A stretch of DNA of 64,000 bases from Verrucomicrobiia bacterium (lineage in GTDB: Bacteria > Verrucomicrobiota > Verrucomicrobiia > Verrucomicrobiales > DEV007): NCBI GenBank assembly GCA_030427505.1, contig JAUICH010000006.1:229704-293703 (forward strand). Reading direction: 5' to 3'. Each line of letters begins with the position of its first letter. The first letter of the stretch is position 1. The notes beneath the pieces were generated by a model that worked only from the letters and a program-made list of their open reading frames with translations, searched no databases and was not told the origin of the DNA. Below are positions 46,520 to 54,964 of the stretch, piece after piece. The translations under genes and the position numbers were made by a program.

Positions 46520-48052
46520 ATGAAACAAAATCCTATGCTTCCCTCAGCCTTGGGCAAAGCCGTTGCGATCGGCATGCTCCTGGCAACGGCCGTGGCCGGT
46601 TCCAGCCGGACTCACGCGGCGAACGACCCGGCTGCCCCGTCCGGCGGCGACTCGCAATCAAGTGGCAACCAGAAACCCGTCACCGTTGAAGCGGTTCCAG
46701 GTGGGGAACCCGGCGCCAGTGACTTCGACCCCAGCGGGGTCGTGCTGACGGCGGAACAACGCCAGAAGGCCCAGTGGGCTCTGTTGAGCCAGGCGTTCGC
46801 CGAAAAAGACCCCACTAAACTATCACCCACGGCCGCGGATCTGGCCTTTTCACCTGCCTCCGTGGTGAACGCGCTGCAGGCCCTCTGGTGGGGCACTCGC
46901 GGAGAAACCGCGATGGAACTTGCCCAACTGTTTGGAGCCGCTCCAGGCGGAGAAGCTGGAGCGCCAGCCCCGGAACCGGCGGAGCCTGAAGCCGCGGCTC
47001 CCGCCACTCCTGCGGAACCAGCCGCGCCAGCCGGTCCGGCGGGGGAAGTGGACGTGGCGGAAGCCGTGGAATTCGCGCTGGTGGCGGACGCCACCGGGAA
47101 GGGGTCCAAGAGTGTCCGGCCTTCAGCCCTGGGCGGATCGGTCAACCTCAGCGTGGGTTCTTCCCTCTGGCTCGACCAGACGTTCCCGGTGAAAGAAGAA
47201 TACCAGAAGCTCCTCAGCGAACGCGGTCTGGGACAGGCTGAAACCGTGAACTGGGCGGAGACGGAAGCCTCGCTGGACAAGCTGAATCAATGGGGCTCCG
47301 ACGTGACGGACGGGCGCATCAAGACGCTGATGAAAAGCGGCGACATCAAGCCTCCGGTGGCCTTTGTCCTGGCCTCGGTGGTCAGCTTTCAGGGGTCCTG
47401 GGCCACGGCTTTCGATCCGGAAGCCTCCAGCAAAGCGGACTTCACGCTCTTGAATGGGGACAAGATTCCCGCCACCTACATGACGGCCACCCGGAAGACG
47501 CAATATACCAAGCTGGACGATGACACGGAGGTGCTCACGCTTCCTTTCGCCAATGGGCAACAGCGCTTCGTGGCCGTTCTTCCGGCCAAACCGGGCGCTG
47601 AAGCTTTGAAGAAGCTGGAGGAAGACATTACCGAAATGCCTACCTGGCTGAAGCAACTCGAGGAAAAGGAAGTCTCCATCTCCCTTCCCAAGTTCGCGAC
47701 CGGCAGCTCCTCCGACCCGAAGAGCACCCTGCAGTCGCTCGGCGTGAAACGGATCTTCTCCGAACAACTGGCGGACTTTTCCGGCGCTTCCGATCAGAAT
47801 GGACTGAAGCTGGATGTCATCCGGCACCATGCCCTGGTGACGATTGACGAAAAGGGCGCCGAAGCGGTGGGCGCTACCGCCGGCAGTGTCACGGCGAAGA
47901 GCTTCGATCCCGAGGCCCCCGTGTTCCGGGCCGACCGCCCGTTCCTGTTCTTCATCCTGGGAGAGGGTGGAGAGGTGTTGTTCGCGGGCCGTACGTCGGC
48001 TCCGAAGGCACACTCCGCCTCCACGAACAGCGGAATTCAGATCAACCAATAA
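46520..48052 (+). CDS. Exported serpin with Lys at the predicted P1 site (serpin 1)
   Basis: The 510-residue protein has a signal peptide and a serpin fold. FSPASVVNALQALWWGTRGETAMEL is split below; key parts are SPASVVNALQALWWGTRGET near the N-terminus, VVSFQGSWATAFDP, and the hinge DEKGAEAVGATAGS, then RADRPFLFFILGEGG and LFAGR at the end. Taking Glu444 as P17 by antitrypsin numbering puts P1 at Lys460 and P1' at Ser461 (codons 47897-47902). The Ala-rich hinge argues for an inhibitory serpin. An Ala/Pro/Glu-rich insertion (~140-180) after helix D is unusual. The caspase D gene follows 78 bp downstream. Confidence 0.92.
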   Translation: MKQNPMLPSALGKAVAIGMLLATAVAGSSRTHAANDPAAPSGGDSQSSGNQKPVTVEAVPGGEPGASDFDPSGVVLTAEQRQKAQWALLSQAFAEKDPTKLSPTAADLAFSPASVVNALQALWWGTRGETAMELAQLFGAAPGGEAGAPAPEPAEPEAAAPATPAEPAAPAGPAGEVDVAEAVEFALVADATGKGSKSVRPSALGGSVNLSVGSSLWLDQTFPVKEEYQKLLSERGLGQAETVNWAETEASLDKLNQWGSDVTDGRIKTLMKSGDIKPPVAFVLASVVSFQGSWATAFDPEASSKADFTLLNGDKIPATYMTATRKTQYTKLDDDTEVLTLPFANGQQRFVAVLPAKPGAEALKKLEEDITEMPTWLKQLEEKEVSISLPKFATGSSSDPKSTLQSLGVKRIFSEQLADFSGASDQNGLKLDVIRHHALVTIDEKGAEAVGATAGSVTAKSFDPEAPVFRADRPFLFFILGEGGEVLFAGRTSAPKAHSASTNSGIQINQ

Positions 48053-48130
48053 AAAAACTTCGCGAAGTGCAATAGAAGGCAACCCGCGAAACGATCTTCC
48101 TGCGACATAACCTTCAATCACTGACTGACC

Positions 48131-49573
48131 ATGAAAAAAAGCATCTCGATCCTAACCTACGCATCCCTGAGCGCCGCCCTGCTGGCCGGAGCCGCGGGAA
48201 GCGCCAAAGCCGAACAATACGCCCTGATGGTGGCTATCGAAGACTACTCCAAAGTAGGCGCTTCCAACCTCCCGGGCTGCATGACCGACCTGGATGGAAT
48301 GAAGAGCCTGCTGATGAGCGAGTTCGGATTTCCGGAAGCGAACATCCGCGTTCTGAGCAATAACAAGGCGACCAAAGCCGCTTTCCTGGGTGAACTCGAC
48401 GACATGGTGAGCATGGCCGAGCCGGGAGATTCCGTGGTGGTTTACTACAGCGGTCACGGCGGTCAGGTCCCGGACCTGAATGACGACGACGAGACCGAAG
48501 ACAACCTGGACGAGGCTCTCATCACGTATGACTTCGATCCTAAGAACCCAGACACCTGGTTGTTGGACGATCACCTGCGCGCCAGCCTCTCTCAGTTGAA
48601 GACCCGGAAAGCCCTGGTCCTGATTGACGCCTGCCACGCCGGCACGGGAACCCGCGGCGATATCATCAACAAGAAGGCTGAGTTTGGTTTCGATGACATG
48701 CTGGGCCGCGGCCGGGTGGACAAGAATTCGATGGAGGTTTCTAAAGACCGTCCCGAATCTCACGTCCTGATCGCTGCCTGCGCGCCGAATGAGTTGTCCG
48801 CCATGGGTGAGTATGATGGTAAGCTTCGCTCGCTCTTCACCACGGCCTTGATCAACGTCCTGCCCGGGATGCTTTCCACGGATCTCTCCGACATCGAAGT
48901 GGCTCTGCACGCGGAAATGACCCGCCTGCACCGGGAAGCCGCCGACCGGCAGCACCCGCAGACCGAGTCCTCCACCAATGTGAGCCTGAGCGTCCTGATT
49001 GGCGAAGGCGCGGTGAACGTGGCGGTGAACACCCAGCCCACTCCCGTGGACGAGCCGAACAACGAAGTGCCGGTTCAGACGCCGAGCGACGGGCTGCCCT
49101 CCGCCTTCCCGGTCAGCGTGATCACCGATCACCGCGACTATCGCCCGGGAGATGCCATGGTGGCCACCGTGGTGTCCGAGAAGCCTGGATACCTGCGCCT
49201 CTACTACGTGGACAAGGAGGGCAATGCCGCCCTGATCTTCCCGAACCACTATCAGCGCAACAACAAGATCTCTGGTAAGCAGCGGATCGAAGTGGGTGGC
49301 GGCGAGTTTCCCTTCGTCTTCCGGATGACGGAACCGGGCGGAACGGAACTGCTCCTGGCGGCGGTGTCCCCCGAGCAGTTCTCCGATGCCGATGCGTTCG
49401 ACTTCGATAAGGAGAACCCCATCGCTCAGATCGGTAAAGTCACCTCCATCCGCCAGTTGGTGGATCGCGGAACCAAGCAAATCGAAGTGGAACCCCGTCC
49501 TGAGGGAAATGGAGTCGCCCGCCCGGTTCAGATCGGACGCGCCGCCTGCCTCTACGAGATCCACGACCGCTAA
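48131..49573 (+). CDS. Exported metacaspase-like protease with DUF4384 domain (caspase D)
   Basis: The 480-residue protein has a signal peptide and a C14 domain nearer to metacaspases: QYALMVAIEDYSKVGASNLP, His109 in VVYYSGHGGQVPD, an acidic loop LNDDDETEDNLDEALITYDF resembling the calcium/activation loop, WLLDDHLRASL, and Cys168 in LVLIDACHAGTGTRG. The C-terminal ~150 residues are a DUF4384 beta domain (YRPGDAMVATVVSEKPGYLR, LIFPNHYQRNNKISG). It sits between serpin 1 and an OmpA-like gene on one strand. Confidence 0.92.
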   Translation: MKKSISILTYASLSAALLAGAAGSAKAEQYALMVAIEDYSKVGASNLPGCMTDLDGMKSLLMSEFGFPEANIRVLSNNKATKAAFLGELDDMVSMAEPGDSVVVYYSGHGGQVPDLNDDDETEDNLDEALITYDFDPKNPDTWLLDDHLRASLSQLKTRKALVLIDACHAGTGTRGDIINKKAEFGFDDMLGRGRVDKNSMEVSKDRPESHVLIAACAPNELSAMGEYDGKLRSLFTTALINVLPGMLSTDLSDIEVALHAEMTRLHREAADRQHPQTESSTNVSLSVLIGEGAVNVAVNTQPTPVDEPNNEVPVQTPSDGLPSAFPVSVITDHRDYRPGDAMVATVVSEKPGYLRLYYVDKEGNAALIFPNHYQRNNKISGKQRIEVGGGEFPFVFRMTEPGGTELLLAAVSPEQFSDADAFDFDKENPIAQIGKVTSIRQLVDRGTKQIEVEPRPEGNGVARPVQIGRAACLYEIHDR

Positions 49574-49636
49574 CCGGGCTGATCGCCCTGGAGAAAGAAC
49601 TCAAAGCATCAACCACCATCCAAACGACCAAGCATC

Positions 49637-50125
49637 ATGAAAATCAAAGCAATCACCCTGGCCACCCTGATGGCCGTAGCCTCCCTCCAGCTTCCGGCTG
49701 GAGTGACGGCCGAAGACGGAAAGTCGAGCAGCTTCAAAACGGCTGACGAAATCACCAAGCAGATTGTGGTCGAAGGCCGCATCGCCTTCGAAGAGCAGTC
49801 CCTGCCATTCAAGTTCGACTCCACGGAGTTGGCCGGCGCGGGCGCCTACCGCCAGCTGGTGGAAATCAGCAAGGCTCTGGAGTCTCCCGAGTTGAAAGAC
49901 GCCCGCTTCATGCTGGTGGGTCACACCTGCAACCTGGGCTCCGAGGCCTACAACCTGAAGCTGTCCAAGCGCCGGGCGAACGCCATCGCGGCGGCTCTGG
50001 AAGAGCTGGGTATCTCCGAGACGCGCCTCGTTGTCGATGGCCTGGGCGAAACGGAGCCAGCGTTCCCGAACAATTCCGATTCCAACCGCGCGAAGAACCG
50101 CCGGGTGGAACTGAAGAAGCTGTAA
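49637..50125 (+). CDS. Exported OmpA-like protein 2
   Basis: The 162-residue protein is nearly just a signal peptide and an OmpA/MotB-like domain: LPFKFDSTELAGAGAYRQL, MLVGHTCNLGSEAYNLKLS, KRRANAIAAALEELGI and the classic NSDSNRAKNRRVELKKL ending. Like the other two OmpA proteins here it has Cys instead of Asp after GHT. It is 64 bp after caspase D and 57 bp before the caspase E start, probably giving a wall-binding partner to these proteases. Confidence 0.92.
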   Translation: MKIKAITLATLMAVASLQLPAGVTAEDGKSSSFKTADEITKQIVVEGRIAFEEQSLPFKFDSTELAGAGAYRQLVEISKALESPELKDARFMLVGHTCNLGSEAYNLKLSKRRANAIAAALEELGISETRLVVDGLGETEPAFPNNSDSNRAKNRRVELKKL

Positions 50126-50181
50126 TGCGGAGGAGCAGGGTGGCGAAATCTTCATTCAAACTTGAGCGATCAGGGAACTGC

Positions 50182-51624
50182 ATGAAAGCCGCTCTGCTCA
50201 TCTCAATCATCGGGCTTACGCTCGCCGGTGCGTCCAGCGCATCGGCGGGCGTCCGCGCGTTGCTGGTGGGGATCGGAGACTACCCCACTTCTTCGGGGCC
50301 GGGATTCGCTCCCCTTGAAGGCCCTCCGAACGACGTTCAACTTTTCCGGAACTGGCTCGTGAACCATGTGGAGGTTCCGGAGGATCAGGTCTTGCTCTTG
50401 AGGGACGCCGATGCCACCAGCCAGGGCATTCAGCAGGCGTTTCGCCGCCATCTCATTCAAGAATGCCAGCCGGACGACGTGGCGGTCTTTTTCTTCGCCG
50501 GTCACGGCACCCAGTTGGACGAAGTGGGGCCCGAGACGGACGAACCCGACAATCAGGACGAAGCCTTGGTGACCTATGACTTCTCCGCGCAGGATACCGC
50601 GACCTGGCTGACGGATGACATCATCCACAACCTGCTGAAGGCCGTTCCGGCCCGCCATGTGCTGGTCGTCTTTGACTGCTGTCACTCCGGCACGGGAACG
50701 AGGGGCCTGACCAGGGGAGGGAACAATCCCTTCAAGTGGGCCGCCAGCCGTTCGGCGGTCCGGCCGGACACCCAGATGTGGGAAAATAGCGCCGGAGAAA
50801 ATCAGGTCTTCATCGCGGCCTGCGGCGATGGCGAGCTGGCCTACCAAATGTACGACCCGGATCTGAGCGCCAAGACCGGAGTGCTTACCCACATGTTTTG
50901 TGACTTGGCGGCTTCCAGTGTGAAGGACGAGCCGCTGGATGCCTTCCAAGACAGGCTGCGCGCGAAAGTGGACCAGGAAGTCAAGCGCCAGGCTGAGTAT
51001 AACAAGCAGAACCCCGTGGTGGCGGCAAAGCGCCGGAATTTTTCTCTGGCGAGTTTTCTCCGGGGCGAACCCTTTGGTGGTGGGGGTGGTAACGTGGATC
51101 CCGTGCCGCCGCCGGCGCCAGATCCCGGACTTCAAAATGGATTCACCCCCACCGGAGATTTGGAAGTGACTTTGAACACTAACAAGAGCAACTTTGTTTG
51201 GACCGAAACCTTATCGGCCACCGCGTCGGTCGATCAGCCCGCCTACCTTCGGATCGTATATGTGGACGCGGAGGGGCATCAGACCCAGCTGTATCCCAAT
51301 CGCCTGCAGCCGCAGCGCTTGCTCCGTGCCGGGGAAACCGTCAGCATTCCTCCCGCGGGCCGGGAACTCCGCATTACCGCCCCCACCCAGGGACTGGAAA
51401 TGCTGGTGGCCGTGGCCTGCACGAAACCGTTTCAGGACAAAGAGGCTTCTGACTTTGCGGCCGGAATCTTCAACGCCCTTCCGGACGCGCCGGTCGCGCA
51501 ATCCATGCACCGGGGGGTCGTCGTGGAAGCTCGTCCCGAGAGTGGGTCCCCTGGGACCAGTGGAAATAACGGCGTAACCGCCGTCGGGCAGGCCATCCGG
51601 ATTTTCCGGGTATCGCAATTTTAA
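50182..51624 (+). CDS. Exported metacaspase-like protease with DUF4384 domain (caspase E)
   Basis: From ATG 50182 the 480-residue protein has a signal peptide (ALLISIIGLTLAGASSASA). The catalytic domain shows VRALLVGIGDYP, His108 in VFFFAGHGTQLDE, the acidic loop ETDEPDNQDEALVTYDF, WLTDDIIHNLL and Cys167 in VVFDCCHSGTGTRG. A Gly/Pro linker (GGGGGNVDPVPPPAPDPG) leads to the DUF4384 domain (AYLRIVYVDAEGHQTQLYPN). The upstream start at 50125 is rejected because it places 19 charged residues before the signal peptide. Confidence 0.92.
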   Translation: MKAALLISIIGLTLAGASSASAGVRALLVGIGDYPTSSGPGFAPLEGPPNDVQLFRNWLVNHVEVPEDQVLLLRDADATSQGIQQAFRRHLIQECQPDDVAVFFFAGHGTQLDEVGPETDEPDNQDEALVTYDFSAQDTATWLTDDIIHNLLKAVPARHVLVVFDCCHSGTGTRGLTRGGNNPFKWAASRSAVRPDTQMWENSAGENQVFIAACGDGELAYQMYDPDLSAKTGVLTHMFCDLAASSVKDEPLDAFQDRLRAKVDQEVKRQAEYNKQNPVVAAKRRNFSLASFLRGEPFGGGGGNVDPVPPPAPDPGLQNGFTPTGDLEVTLNTNKSNFVWTETLSATASVDQPAYLRIVYVDAEGHQTQLYPNRLQPQRLLRAGETVSIPPAGRELRITAPTQGLEMLVAVACTKPFQDKEASDFAAGIFNALPDAPVAQSMHRGVVVEARPESGSPGTSGNNGVTAVGQAIRIFRVSQF

Positions 51625-51698
51625 CCAGGAAATGGTTGGCGGACCAGGGCCTACCGCGAAAGCTTACCAACAATTCGCTGCTAGAAAGCTGATAAGTC

Positions 51699-53207
51699 AT
51701 GATCCATTTTACTCTCAAGAACGGCGCCTCTCAGGTCACGAAGCGGAGAGGTGGGAAGCTGGCGATGAGTCTGCTGGTGTATGGTCTTGCCATCACGAAT
51801 CTCCTGGCGGGCCAGAAAGCGCTCCTCGTCGGAATTAACGAATATCCGGATCCTGGCAGCAGCCTTCAGGCCTGCCATAACGATGTGGCGCTTTTCCGGT
51901 CGGTACTCGAAAACACCTATGGCTTTCCGCCGGAGTCTATTCTGGAAGTGAAAGACCGGCAGGCCACCGCCGCCGGACTGACGCGGGCCATCAAGGAACA
52001 CCTCATCCAGGGCACCCAGGAGGGGGACGTGGTGGTCTTCTTTTATGCCGGGCACGGCACCAATGTGAAGGACCTGGACGGGGACGAAGCCGACGGCGTG
52101 GATGAAGCCTTGGTCACTTACGATTTCGACGAGCAAGATCCGAAGACCTGGTTTACGGACGACCTGATCTTCGAACTTTTCAGCCGCATTCCCACTCAAC
52201 AGGTGTTCGCGGTCCACGACTGCTGCCATTCGGGCACGGGGAACCGGGGCGGCTTGGCTCCGTCTCTGTCCGCCACGCAGACGAGTTCCACTCGCTACCG
52301 GTTTCTGAACTCGGGTTACCTGACCTTCGACATGCCGGAAACCAGCGAGTACCGGGACTCCCGGACGGTTTCTTCCGTGGGGGCTAACCCCAATCATGTC
52401 TTCCTGGGGGCCTGCCAGGATGGCCAGGTCAGCGCCGAAGCCTGGGTGAACGAAAACCTCAATGGACTGTTTACCAGTCAGTTGTGCCAGATAATGCGGG
52501 AGAACCCCCATCTCTCCTTCGAAGAACTCTTTACCAAGGTCTATGAGTCGGTCACGCGGTTCAGTACTTCCAATCCGGGCTTGAGGAAACAGGAACCCAC
52601 CATCGAGTTGGGCAGCAATCGGGGAATAACCGTCGAGCAATACCTGAAGCAAGACCAGCACTTGCCGCCTCAATATTCTCAAACTTCATCGGGGGAAGGC
52701 ATTCCCGTCCACCGGATACCCACGCTGGAAGAGATCACGCCGGGTTACCGGCCCAGCGGTAATATCAAGGTCTCGCTGACAATGGACAAACCGGCCTACT
52801 ACCAGAACGAATACATGAACATCGAACTGATGGTGGATTCGGACGCGTGGGTGGAACTGTACTACTACGGGGTGGACGATGAGGTGTATCGCCTGTTCCC
52901 GAACCAGTATGCCAAAGACAACTTCGTTCGTGGCGGTCAGACAGTCCGTATCCCGGGTGACATGCCGTTCAAGCTGAGGGTCTTCCTGCCGGAAGACTTC
53001 AATGAAGAGTCAGGGAACGAGGTCATCAAGGTTGTGGCTTCTTCGCAGCCGTTTTCAGAGGAGGAGAGCTTGGACAACCAGGCTGAAATGTTCAGTCATG
53101 TGGACGGCCGCCTCTTGAACCCCGCCGAAAGCCGGCTCATCGAAATTCAGTCCGCCGACAGCCGGGAGTTTGGAGAGGCGATGTTGATTTACGGGATCAG
53201 CAAGTAG
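51699..53207 (+). CDS. Exported metacaspase-like protease with DUF4384 domain (caspase F)
   Basis: The 502-residue protein has a long basic start and a hydrophobic signal core (MSLLVYGLAITNLLAG; ATG 51765 is an alternative start). The C14 domain has KALLVGINEYPDPGS, His119 in VVFFYAGHGTNVKD, the loop LDGDEADGVDEALVTYDF, WFTDDLIFELF and Cys176 in AVHDCCHSGTGNRG. The C-terminal DUF4384 domain ends GEAMLIYGISK, very like the end of the free DUF4384 lipoprotein at 57197. It is the last gene of the rightward unit, 74 bp after caspase E. Confidence 0.92.
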   Translation: MIHFTLKNGASQVTKRRGGKLAMSLLVYGLAITNLLAGQKALLVGINEYPDPGSSLQACHNDVALFRSVLENTYGFPPESILEVKDRQATAAGLTRAIKEHLIQGTQEGDVVVFFYAGHGTNVKDLDGDEADGVDEALVTYDFDEQDPKTWFTDDLIFELFSRIPTQQVFAVHDCCHSGTGNRGGLAPSLSATQTSSTRYRFLNSGYLTFDMPETSEYRDSRTVSSVGANPNHVFLGACQDGQVSAEAWVNENLNGLFTSQLCQIMRENPHLSFEELFTKVYESVTRFSTSNPGLRKQEPTIELGSNRGITVEQYLKQDQHLPPQYSQTSSGEGIPVHRIPTLEEITPGYRPSGNIKVSLTMDKPAYYQNEYMNIELMVDSDAWVELYYYGVDDEVYRLFPNQYAKDNFVRGGQTVRIPGDMPFKLRVFLPEDFNEESGNEVIKVVASSQPFSEEESLDNQAEMFSHVDGRLLNPAESRLIEIQSADSREFGEAMLIYGISK

Positions 53208-53276
53208 AGCGGGGGGGAAGACACGTTCGGCAGAGGGGGAGATGATTCTTCTTTCTCTGCCGCGGGTTTCTTTCGC

Positions 53277-53725
53277 TCATTCAAAAGAGACCTCGCACAC
53301 GGCGGTGTCGTCATATTTCCAGCCCTTGTAAACTTCGGTAATCTTGAAGCGAAGCCGCTCCACGGTAATGGGGTTGGGAAAAGTAAACCGGACGTAACCC
53401 ATTTGATCGCTGCAGTTCAGGTCGAACTCATCGCCCTGATCCGTGGAAAGCACGAAGGTCTTGACCCGGCCGTTCTTGGAATAGATGTCCTGGTCTTTTC
53501 CGTAACCCGCGTAATGACTTGGAAGCCCAGATCGTTTTCCAGCCGCGCGGCCATGGCTTCCGCGTCCGCGACGGCGCTCTTCAGGGGCCGGGCATGGGTG
53601 TAGGCGTTGTTTCCGATGACCAGGGCCACGCGTTCAGAAGCCATGGTGAACGAGCTACCGGCGAAGGTCCAAAACACCACCGCGAGAAGCAGCGAACGAG
53701 TTCCGGAGACGAGGCTGATGGTCAA
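53277..53725 (-). pseudogene. Decayed caspase fused by deletion to a glycan-binding-domain remnant
   Basis: The frame from 53725 gives a signal peptide and the caspase opening RVALVIGNNAYTHARPLKSA, AMAARLENDLGFQVI, very close to caspase G. It then breaks before the catalytic His. In another frame the sequence continues GYGKDQDIYSKNGRVKTFVL to FKITEVYKGWKYDDTAVCEV, the pattern of NADase-type glycan-binding/discoidin-like domains, ending at 53277. Most of the protease has been deleted with a frameshift. It begins 10 bp after the stop of caspase G. Confidence 0.75.
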
Positions 53726-53734
53726 GGGTAACGG

Positions 53735-54964
53735 TTAATTCAGCACTTTCAAAAAAGTAAACCGCAGGGTTTCAGACTCGTACCGGTCAATTTCGCAATC
53801 GTCGCCCCGGTGGGGCGCCCGGCTTCTCAGCTCGATGGTTTCGCCACCGTCCAGAATGGGGCCTTCGGCGGGGTAGGCGATGGGGGGACAGTTTCTCTTG
53901 AATCTCCGGGCCTTCCCAATATACCGGTCATTGGAAACCGACCCATCAAAGAGAACGTCTCCACGGCTGGCCATACCTTCAAGGCCATCGCGGACTTTCA
54001 CATAGATCAAAACGCGGCGATCTCCTTCCACGACCAAACCGATGGTGGAGCCGTTGTGGTCCCAGAGGGAATTGACCCGGTCCAGGTAACTTTGCGGCTC
54101 CGGGGGCGCCATGACTTCCGGCCTGGGCGTCAGCGAAATCGCCGGGGGTGGAGTGGGGGGTGAAGAGCCGGTTCCCGCCAGGAAGACGAAGCGTTGGAAC
54201 GGCGCTAGATTTCCCGAGAAGAACACTTTCGGCCGCTGCGTTTGTCCCGTGACCGAATAGACGGACTCTTCCACACTGGCAAAAGCACTGAACGCGTTGG
54301 AGCCTGGGCGGCGGATTTCGGTCAGCAGAGCGGTGGCGAAAGGGCTGTGCGGGTCCGACAGGCTTATCTGATCGCGAGCCACCTTTCCGGGCGAGGCTGA
54401 GTACACCACCATGGTCGCCGCATCCAGCCGTTGCAGGTCAATGGCGGCGAGACCACCCTCTCCCCGGCCGCCCGTCCAGGCCCGGCCTTCCAGGGGATTG
54501 TTCCGGCAGCAGTCCAGGATCAACAAACGCAGCGGCGCGGGCACGCTCTTGAGCTTTCCCATGAGAGACTCCAGCGAGTAGGCCTGACTTTCGAGATGAG
54601 CCTCCTTTTCCAGCTGGGCATCCACGGGGATGAGGTAGTTACCCCCCAGGGCCGTGCTCTCCATGCCGTGCCCGGCAAAATAAATCAGCACCGCCGTGGC
54701 GTTCTGAGCCTGGCTCAGGAAATCCACCATGGCTTCGGTGAAATCGTCCAGCGTTGCGTCCGTCCGGAGGATGACGGTAAAGTTCAGGTCTTTTTCCAGT
54801 GTCTCCGCCATCGCCTGGGCGTCGGGTACCGCCGTCTTGAGCGACCGGGCATGGGCGTAATGATTGTTGCCAATAACCAAAGCAACCCGGTCTGCCGCCA
54901 GACCGGGTGATGCTGAGTAAAGAAAGAAGAATGCCGCGAGAGCGGAGCGGGCGATGAACTTCAT
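53735..54964 (-). CDS. Exported caspase-family protease (caspase G), paired with serpin 2
   Basis: The 409-residue protein has a signal peptide (SALAAFFFLYSASPGLAA) and an orthocaspase-like domain: DRVALVIGNNHYAHARSL, His99 in VLIYFAGHGMESTALG, NYLIPVDAQL and Cys153 in LLILDCCRNNPLEGRAW. The C-terminal ~115 residues start with LWDHNGSTIGL and continue with VLIYVKVRDGLEGM and VLFDGSVSNDRYIGKARRF, a beta domain with a WDHNGS motif seen behind caspases of other bacteria. Its ATG overlaps the serpin 2 stop by 4 bp, so protease and inhibitor are translationally coupled. Confidence 0.93.
   Translation of the reverse strand: MKFIARSALAAFFFLYSASPGLAADRVALVIGNNHYAHARSLKTAVPDAQAMAETLEKDLNFTVILRTDATLDDFTEAMVDFLSQAQNATAVLIYFAGHGMESTALGGNYLIPVDAQLEKEAHLESQAYSLESLMGKLKSVPAPLRLLILDCCRNNPLEGRAWTGGRGEGGLAAIDLQRLDAATMVVYSASPGKVARDQISLSDPHSPFATALLTEIRRPGSNAFSAFASVEESVYSVTGQTQRPKVFFSGNLAPFQRFVFLAGTGSSPPTPPPAISLTPRPEVMAPPEPQSYLDRVNSLWDHNGSTIGLVVEGDRRVLIYVKVRDGLEGMASRGDVLFDGSVSNDRYIGKARRFKRNCPPIAYPAEGPILDGGETIELRSRAPHRGDDCEIDRYESETLRFTFLKVLN

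Noticed and set aside
48152..49564. Leftward open frame of 470 codons over caspase D
   Set aside because: It is the antisense shadow of a gene with full catalytic motifs; its His/Val-rich sequence resembles no family.
53277..53725. Programmed frameshift in the short caspase gene
   Set aside because: The catalytic His and Cys region is absent and not just out of frame, so recoding could not restore a protease.
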